64,000 bases of DNA, taken from Streptomyces liliifuscus (GTDB lineage: Bacteria > Actinomycetota > Actinomycetes > Streptomycetales > Streptomycetaceae). Shown here piece by piece: positions 58,443 to 64,000 of the stretch; position 1 is the stretch's first letter; the number at the start of each line of letters is the position of its first letter. A program made the position numbers and the translations under genes. The notes below the pieces were generated by a model. It was not told the origin of the DNA and did not search any database. It saw only the letters and a list, made by a program, of their open reading frames with translations. Location: assembly GCF_016598615.1 (NCBI RefSeq), contig NZ_CP066831.1:9114001-9178000 (forward strand). The letters run 5' to 3'.

Positions 58443-61400
58443 TCAGCGGCGCCCCTTCCTCGGCCGCGGTACCTCAAGTTCCTCCAGCCGGGGCTCGTCC
58501 CCGTCCAGAACCCGTCGCCAGGCCACCCGGTAGAGGTCGGCGACGGGGAGGGTGGGCACGACGACGCCCAGGACCGTCTCCTCGCCGTGGAGCAGGTCGT
58601 ACATCGGCACCTTCCACCGCTCCAGCGGAACGTACGGCTTCGCGAGCTGGGTCCAGCCGCCGGGCAGGAACAGCGAGCGGCCCGCTCGGGTGCGGCTGCC
58701 CTCGAGTACGAGATCGGTGGCGGCGAGTTCGGCGCGGGCGGCGCGCAGCCGGGCCGTGCCGCCCCGCTGTTTCGCCCAGCCGGTCCAGCGGGCGGTGTGA
58801 TGGTCGGTGGGATCCGGCATGGCGAGCAGCATCAGATAGATGACGGCGGCGTCCGCACCGATGCCGTACCTCTCGGCCACCTCAGCGACCAGGTCGGGCA
58901 CGGACCGGGCGGGATCCTGCGGCCACCACAGACCGTCCGCGTCGCGCTCGCCCGCCACTGGTTCCCCGGGATCGGCGAGCAACTCCGCGAACCGCCGGTC
59001 GTGCACCAGCCGGAGGGCGATGTCCTCGGCGCTCGGCCGTTCACCGGGAACCACCGCCGCAAAGTGGGGGTCGTGCCCGGCGGCGTCCAGCAGGGCGGGG
59101 CGGACGGCGGCGACCGGATCGGGGACCGTGGTGCTCAGTACGACCGCGCCGTAGCGCACAAAGCCGTCACCGGTCTCCGCGGGGCTCCCGGCACCCCGGC
59201 GGAAGGCCTCCGGATCGACCCGCCTGCCGAGGCTGATCAGCAGACCCGGGTGGGCCAGCCGGGCGCGTACCGCGGTCAGTACCTCCGGGAGGAGAGCACG
59301 GACCGGGTCGCCGGACGGGAGGCGGTGGGCGAGCCATGCGGCCAGGGCCACCGAACCGTTCAGGATGCCCGTGCCGAAGCCGGGCTCGTTCTCCACGGTG
59401 CTCAGATAGTGACCTCTGGTCAACCAGGTCAGGTCGTCGTTCAACCGGGGTTCGGCCGCCCCGTCGACGAACCCGCGCAGCGCGTCGGACGGTGCCCACC
59501 ACGGTTTGGTCTGCACGGTGCGGACCGCCTCGTGGAGCACCTCCTCGGAGAGGGGCGTCCGTCGGCCCACCCGTCGGTTCCAGACCTCCGCCGCCGCGAC
59601 CACGTCCGGGCCGTTCGTCCACAGCCCGGACGGCTCGGCGGGCAGCAGCGCCGCCATGACGGCCTGCCAGACGCCGGCGTCCCGGCACCCCACGGCCTCC
59701 CTGGCCACGGCGACGTCGGCCGTCTTCACCCCGATCGTCTTCAGCGTCTCGGCGGGCACGGGCCTCCGCGCGTCGTCGGTCAGAGGCACTCCGGCGATCG
59801 CCAGCCGGGCCATGCTCGGGCTGACTCCGGTCAGCCGGGCGAACTCCTCGGCGGCCGCGGGGTACCAGGGCGCCGGACCGCGCGCGGCGAGCTCGGACCG
59901 GAAAGCCGTGAACCAGCCGGACGCACGGGCCGGCTCCGGGGCGAAGGGCTCGGCGGACAACAGCGTGTACGGAGCGGGCGCCTCGAACCGGCCTGCCGGA
60001 TCGTGGAAGACCGCCCTGAACACCTGGCCTTCGGCGTCGCTTCGGCTCCATTCGTTGAGGAAGACGAGGAACGCGCCGCCGTCCAACTGCAGCACCGTCG
60101 CCACATTGCTGCTCAGGGAGCCGGGCCCCTGGAACAGACTCCGGTCCAGACGCAGCCGGACAAGGCGCCAGTGGCCGGGGTCCAGCACCGAGAGTTGCTG
60201 GGCGTCCAGTTCGGCGAGGAACGCCTCCAGCACCTTCCTGTGGTCCTCGGTGGTGGCCGTCGAGCCGGACCGCAGAGCCAACAGGGACGGCAGCGTGGGC
60301 AGGGTCAGCCAGTCCATGTCGCTCAAGGCACCCTGCTCGGGCAGGGCGGGGTGCGGACTGCCCGCCGGGGCCGGTTCGTTGAGGCCCCGCTGTGCCTTCC
60401 CGAGCAGCCGCAGCAGCCGGACGATCTTGCTGGACGGGGCGTGGTAGTAATACGCACTGCCCTGCACCAGGTACCGGCGACCGTTGAGGCCGAGTCCTTG
60501 CAGCGCCGCGGTGAGCGCGCCGTCGCTGAGCTCGGGCCGTCGCTCGTCCCGGGCGCCGCCCGTGACCGCCGTGTCGAGCCGGGTGCGCGCCGCGTCGAGG
60601 ACACGTTGCTGCTCGGCGGCGAACCGCACCACTCCGGCGATGCCTGCGAGCAGCGCCTCGTGACCGACCTGCGGCAACAAGGTGCGGATGGTCCCGGGCA
60701 GCACGTCCGAGCCGGCCTCCTCCCTCCCCGGATCGTCCTGGCCCTCCGTGTCCTTGGGCCGCTCCTTCATGGCGGCCGCCAGAAGCGCCGCCGCGGTGTC
60801 CTCGTCGACCTTGCGGAGCGCCGCGGAGCCCTGCGGGTCGCGGGGCTGGAGCAGGTGCCAGTAGCGCAGGGGCGGCAGGAGCGGGGTTCCCGCGGTGAAG
60901 GTTCCGGCGGTGTGGTCCCGCGAGACCACGGCCATCACCGAGCCGTTCCCGTCGATCAGCCTGATCCCGTCGTACTCCTGGATCACGGCCAGCGGCCGGT
61001 CGGCGCCGGGGAAGTCCAGCACCCAACGCGGGCTGCGACTGCGGCCCCTGCCTGGCGGCACGACCACCGAGCGCCCGGCCAGGTCCTCGCCCCGCCGCGA
61101 GCCGTCCGGCAGCGTCACCACCCGCCAGCCGAGCAGCCCGTCCACCGGCGAGCACATCGGACCCGGCGCGACGGAGGGGGCGGGCAGCAGCCAGCCCGCC
61201 GAGAACGTGCTTCCCGCCGGGGCGCTGCGCACGCCCTCGCCGAACCAGTCCGGCTGTCCGGGTTCGCCGAGCGTGTCGTCGACCGGGTCGTACGCGTGCC
61301 AGGTCTTGTTCTTGTAGTCGGTGCCCACCGCGGACCACACCCAGTACGACGTGCCGTCGCTGATCACCTGCCGCGCCCCTGGAACGGCCTTGTCCCCGCG

Positions 61401-63518
61401 GCGCAGCACTCCGTGACCGGTGGTCCGGCCGCCTGCGGGAAGCGGGAGCGAGACGGGGGCCATTTTGCCGTTCATCCCGTCGCGCCCGCCTGCGTTGCTG
61501 GTGCGGGAGTAGCCGGCCTCCTCGATCGTCACCCGCCGCGAGGGGGTGTGGTGCCAGTAGCCCTGCCGGCCGTTCGCGTCGACCGGACGCCACCAGACGA
61601 ACAACTCGCCGTCCACGTAGTGGTAGTCGGCATCCCTGCGGTAGCGAGCCACCTCGTCGGGGACGCACAGCTCGTGCGCGAGCACCGTGCCCTCCGAACC
61701 GATCACCCGGAGTTGCATGCCGGCCAGGACGATGAGGTGCGGCCAGGCATCGGTGACGAGGACATCCCGCTCCAGATTCCCCGATTCGTGTGCTTCGAGC
61801 GCTTCTTCCCAGGCGGGCCAGCCCAGTTCGTCGAGGAGCCCGGACCGCAGGGCACGGGAGAGCGCCGGGGCCATGCCGGTGCTCAGGGCTTCTCGAACCG
61901 CCTTCTCGGCAACCGCCATTGCCTCACCCGGCAGCCAGCTCAGCGTCTCGAAAGCGCCGCCGGAGTAGCTGTCGAACGCGGGCAGTTCCGCCGTGACGTA
62001 CTTCCGGCAGACCTCGCCGACCCATTCGGCGAGCAGCGGTCGTCCACCGGGGGACCCGGCGAGGGTGACGACCGTCTCCGCGTGGCCCGCCCTCTTGTAC
62101 GTGGGGCAGCCGTGCCGGAAAGCCTGGTGGAAGCGGTGGTCGGCCTCCAGGGCGATGAGATCGCGCCGGTGGTCACGGGCTGCCCACGACACCAGGTTGA
62201 GGTTCTGGCCCTCCTCGGGTTCCGCCACCGGTATGCCGAGGGACAACAGCTGGTCGAGGAGGTTCACATCGCCGACGGGGGGCGGCAACAGGCCGCCGGA
62301 GGCCTCCAGTTCGGCGCGCAGCCCGTCGGCCATGCGGTCGACGAGTGGATACAGCTCTGCCGGAGTGGGGTAGTAGTGGGCCCGGCACAGCTCCAGGAAT
62401 CTGCGGGTCCATCCGGCTGTGCCGTCGGAGGGACGCACGTCCGCGGGCAGGGAGGCGTCGCAGAGTCCGGCGGTGGCACCCGACTTCTCCAACAGGTCCA
62501 GCCAGTGCGGCAGTTCCTCCCGCTCCCACTGGGAGGGCATCAGCTCCAGCAGGGTGCCGCGGAAGGCGGGTTCCTGCCGGGTCAGCTCCAGCAGGGCCGG
62601 CCGGTGGGCCTTCCACCAGCCGAGCGGTGCCTTGACGGTGCCGGGCAGTGTCAGCATCTCGCGCAGATACGCGACCTCCTCCGCGAGCGCGTTCCGGCCG
62701 ACGGCCGCCTTCGCCAGTCTGCGCAGATCACCCGCGCCCGGACTCGACGGAGGCAGCCCGTGCGCGGCCAGGCGCACGAAGAGTCCGCGTACGTGCCGGA
62801 ACGCCGTGGCGGCCGGAACCCGGGACGACAGCCCCTTGGCGTAGCTGGAGAGCATCTTCGTCGGCACGGCCTCGCCCAGGGCGAACTCCAGGAACACCGC
62901 GTCCATGCGCGCCTCGTCGAACGGCAGCGCGTGCGCCGTCTCGGCCTTGCGCGCGTTGACGAACATCTGGGACGCGTACGCCGTCTCGTCGGCCGCGAGG
63001 AACACCCGGCCCGCCTGCTCGTAGAAGGTCGGCAGGAAGTGCGGTACGGATCCCGCGAGCCGTTCGCCGATCGACTCGTAGGTGGCCCGCGCCTTCTTCG
63101 GCCGGGATTTCGCCGTCCGCGCGACCTTGTTCATCTCCTCGACCAGGGACATGGCCAGGTGGCCGTCCGAAGGGTGATGAACCAGCACCCATTCCGGGAA
63201 GCCCAGTGCCCGCGGGTGTCCGAGACCGACCTCCGTCGGCCCGCCCTCGGGTTCGAGGCCGAGGAAGCCGGCACCTAAGCCCTCTCCCTGCTCGGCGGCG
63301 ACCAGTCGTACGACGATCCGGTCGTCCAGGCCCGGATGCCGGTAGGCCTGCGTGAACATGGGCACGGCCCGGTCGCCGCCCCCGGTCGTTCCCGGGGGCA
63401 GTACCGCGCCGGCCCGCAGCAGCCCCTGAGCCTCCGCCTCAGCCCTTTCCTCGACCTCAGCCTTCGCCACCGCCGTCACATCGCCCCGGGCCGCGTCGCC
63501 GGCCACCGTGTCGTTCAT
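58443..63518 (-). CDS. Giant conserved actinobacterial protein (1691 aa), function unknown
   Basis: 1691 residues from the ATG at 63518 (MNDTVAGDAARGDVTAVAKA); the frame continues upstream without support and would collide with the next gene. No catalytic motif, membrane segment or zinc site is obvious. Landmarks are LGFPEWVLVHHPSDGHLAMS, HFLPTFYEQAGRVFLAADET, APLGWWKAHRPALLELTRQ, LFVWWRPVDANGRQGYWHHT, SDGTSYWVWSAVGTDYKNKT and LFLPGGWTQLAKPYVPLERW near the end. The N-terminal third is helical; the middle contains beta-rich SYWVWSAV-type repeats. Relatives in streptomycetes are large proteins annotated only as DNA-binding or hypothetical, near SWIM and MoxR-type genes; that statement is from memory. 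It probably acts with the SWIM protein downstream. Confidence 0.8.
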   Translation of the reverse strand: MNDTVAGDAARGDVTAVAKAEVEERAEAEAQGLLRAGAVLPPGTTGGGDRAVPMFTQAYRHPGLDDRIVVRLVAAEQGEGLGAGFLGLEPEGGPTEVGLGHPRALGFPEWVLVHHPSDGHLAMSLVEEMNKVARTAKSRPKKARATYESIGERLAGSVPHFLPTFYEQAGRVFLAADETAYASQMFVNARKAETAHALPFDEARMDAVFLEFALGEAVPTKMLSSYAKGLSSRVPAATAFRHVRGLFVRLAAHGLPPSSPGAGDLRRLAKAAVGRNALAEEVAYLREMLTLPGTVKAPLGWWKAHRPALLELTRQEPAFRGTLLELMPSQWEREELPHWLDLLEKSGATAGLCDASLPADVRPSDGTAGWTRRFLELCRAHYYPTPAELYPLVDRMADGLRAELEASGGLLPPPVGDVNLLDQLLSLGIPVAEPEEGQNLNLVSWAARDHRRDLIALEADHRFHQAFRHGCPTYKRAGHAETVVTLAGSPGGRPLLAEWVGEVCRKYVTAELPAFDSYSGGAFETLSWLPGEAMAVAEKAVREALSTGMAPALSRALRSGLLDELGWPAWEEALEAHESGNLERDVLVTDAWPHLIVLAGMQLRVIGSEGTVLAHELCVPDEVARYRRDADYHYVDGELFVWWRPVDANGRQGYWHHTPSRRVTIEEAGYSRTSNAGGRDGMNGKMAPVSLPLPAGGRTTGHGVLRRGDKAVPGARQVISDGTSYWVWSAVGTDYKNKTWHAYDPVDDTLGEPGQPDWFGEGVRSAPAGSTFSAGWLLPAPSVAPGPMCSPVDGLLGWRVVTLPDGSRRGEDLAGRSVVVPPGRGRSRSPRWVLDFPGADRPLAVIQEYDGIRLIDGNGSVMAVVSRDHTAGTFTAGTPLLPPLRYWHLLQPRDPQGSAALRKVDEDTAAALLAAAMKERPKDTEGQDDPGREEAGSDVLPGTIRTLLPQVGHEALLAGIAGVVRFAAEQQRVLDAARTRLDTAVTGGARDERRPELSDGALTAALQGLGLNGRRYLVQGSAYYYHAPSSKIVRLLRLLGKAQRGLNEPAPAGSPHPALPEQGALSDMDWLTLPTLPSLLALRSGSTATTEDHRKVLEAFLAELDAQQLSVLDPGHWRLVRLRLDRSLFQGPGSLSSNVATVLQLDGGAFLVFLNEWSRSDAEGQVFRAVFHDPAGRFEAPAPYTLLSAEPFAPEPARASGWFTAFRSELAARGPAPWYPAAAEEFARLTGVSPSMARLAIAGVPLTDDARRPVPAETLKTIGVKTADVAVAREAVGCRDAGVWQAVMAALLPAEPSGLWTNGPDVVAAAEVWNRRVGRRTPLSEEVLHEAVRTVQTKPWWAPSDALRGFVDGAAEPRLNDDLTWLTRGHYLSTVENEPGFGTGILNGSVALAAWLAHRLPSGDPVRALLPEVLTAVRARLAHPGLLISLGRRVDPEAFRRGAGSPAETGDGFVRYGAVVLSTTVPDPVAAVRPALLDAAGHDPHFAAVVPGERPSAEDIALRLVHDRRFAELLADPGEPVAGERDADGLWWPQDPARSVPDLVAEVAERYGIGADAAVIYLMLLAMPDPTDHHTARWTGWAKQRGGTARLRAARAELAATDLVLEGSRTRAGRSLFLPGGWTQLAKPYVPLERWKVPMYDLLHGEETVLGVVVPTLPVADLYRVAWRRVLDGDEPRLEELEVPRPRKGRR

Positions 63519-63657
63519 GATTCCGTGCCTTTCATGGCCGTGCGGCCGGTCCCCGGGGCCCTGCTGATCCGTGTGCGCCCGTCGGTCTCTGTCGTGTGAG
63601 GTGCCCGGGCCACGGCCGTGGCCCCGAGGTGTGTCGCCGTCGGTGCCGCCGTGTCGC

Positions 63658-64000
63658 TCACGCGGTGTGGTCCGCGGCCACGGTGCGGCCGGCGTGCAGG
63701 GCCGCGGCCATGCGCATGCCCTCCGACCACGCCACGGGGCCGACCTCGGACAGCCGGAGCCGGGGGTCCCATCCATGGCGCCAGCTCAGCTCGCCGGTCC
63801 GGCCCTCTTCGTCGTAGTACGGATTGCCGATGTCGACCGACGCGGTGAAGACCCGCCCGGCGTCCCGGATCCGGCCGGTGACGCGGCCGTCGGAGACCTT
63901 GTAGCCGAGCGAAGCGGCGCGGGCGGAGAGGTGGAACCACGAGCTGTACTCGGCGCCGGAGAACTCGGTGACCGTCTCGGCGTCACCGTCGATGTCACCC
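63658..64000 (-). CDS. Hypothetical protein, C-terminal part only
   Basis: 114 codons read from the right edge to a TGA at 63658; the start lies outside the window. The visible part reads ETVTEFSGAEYSSWFHLSAR, AASLGYKVSDGRVTGRIRDA, RVFTASVDIGNPYYDEEGRT and WDPRLRLSEVGPVAWSEGMR. It is soluble with alternating strands and helices; no family is recognised. It precedes the giant gene by 139 bp on the same strand and may be in the same transcription unit. Confidence 0.75.
   Translation of the reverse strand, partial: GDIDGDAETVTEFSGAEYSSWFHLSARAASLGYKVSDGRVTGRIRDAGRVFTASVDIGNPYYDEEGRTGELSWRHGWDPRLRLSEVGPVAWSEGMRMAAALHAGRTVAADHTA

Noticed and set aside
57351..63278. A 1975-codon open frame on the plus strand
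   Set aside because: It is antisense to the SWIM gene, the gap and the 1691-residue gene. The product is Gly/Arg/Gln-rich without recognisable domains, a by-product of high GC3 on the other strand.

Overview
The window is a very GC-rich actinobacterial chromosome segment and almost certainly comes from Streptomyces. Coding regions have strongly G/C-biased third positions, GTG and TTG starts are frequent, and several genes have a -10-like TANNNT hexamer 6-7 nt before the start codon, as in leaderless mRNAs. Gene families are typical of the genus: ECF41 sigma factor, MocR and ROK regulators, Imm21, DUF6493/SWIM and HlyC/CorC CBS pairs. I saw no rRNA, tRNA, CRISPR array or biosynthetic gene cluster.

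Layout. 1-3.4 kb, minus strand: a partial sugar dehydrogenase, a CoA-binding protein and a Tat-exported metallophosphoesterase. 3.6-6.9 kb: a cobalamin riboswitch followed by a three-gene BtuFCD-like importer. 7-9 kb: a CysRS-like hypothetical protein, a SixA phosphatase and a YigZ/IMPACT protein. 9.4-13.6 kb: a membrane Ser/Thr kinase followed by an unusual FHA-flavoprotein fusion. 13.8-19.2 kb: a double GNAT enzyme, then sbcD and sbcC with a hidden 48-codon gene between them. 19.3-27.9 kb: two divergent Lrp-type regulator/target pairs (rhodanese; trans-sulfuration-type PLP enzyme), Imm21, an SDR, a DUF885 peptidase and a TM-ACT-GNAT fusion. 28-33.8 kb: a DUF6493/SWIM pair and a PhoD-like phosphatase. 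34-43.5 kb: a MocR/EamA divergent pair, an alpha/beta hydrolase, an ECF41 sigma factor, GntR and ROK regulators, a Mug-type glycosylase and purB.

43.6-51 kb is an accessory island. It carries a transposase remnant, an intact four-gene operon (DUF4365 nuclease-like protein, a protein with an OB-like C-terminus, a winged-helix-like protein, and a double ATPase with a HerA/DUF87 module), a MocR remnant and a frameshifted tyrosine-integrase remnant. The operon has a recognisable promoter with a perfect palindrome over the predicted transcription start. It is the best candidate in the window for an undescribed defence-type system. A 12-bp identical direct repeat lies near both ends of the island.

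51.2-64 kb returns to chromosomal genes: a DUF4326 protein, an SGNH hydrolase, two HlyC/CorC CBS proteins, a GNAT enzyme, a second SWIM protein, a 1691-residue conserved protein of unknown function and a partial gene at the right edge.

A theme across the window is short tandem repeats (8-36 bp units) at gene ends or in intergenic DNA. The clearest is a seven-fold in-frame amplification of an eight-codon unit at the N-terminus of the PLP enzyme.
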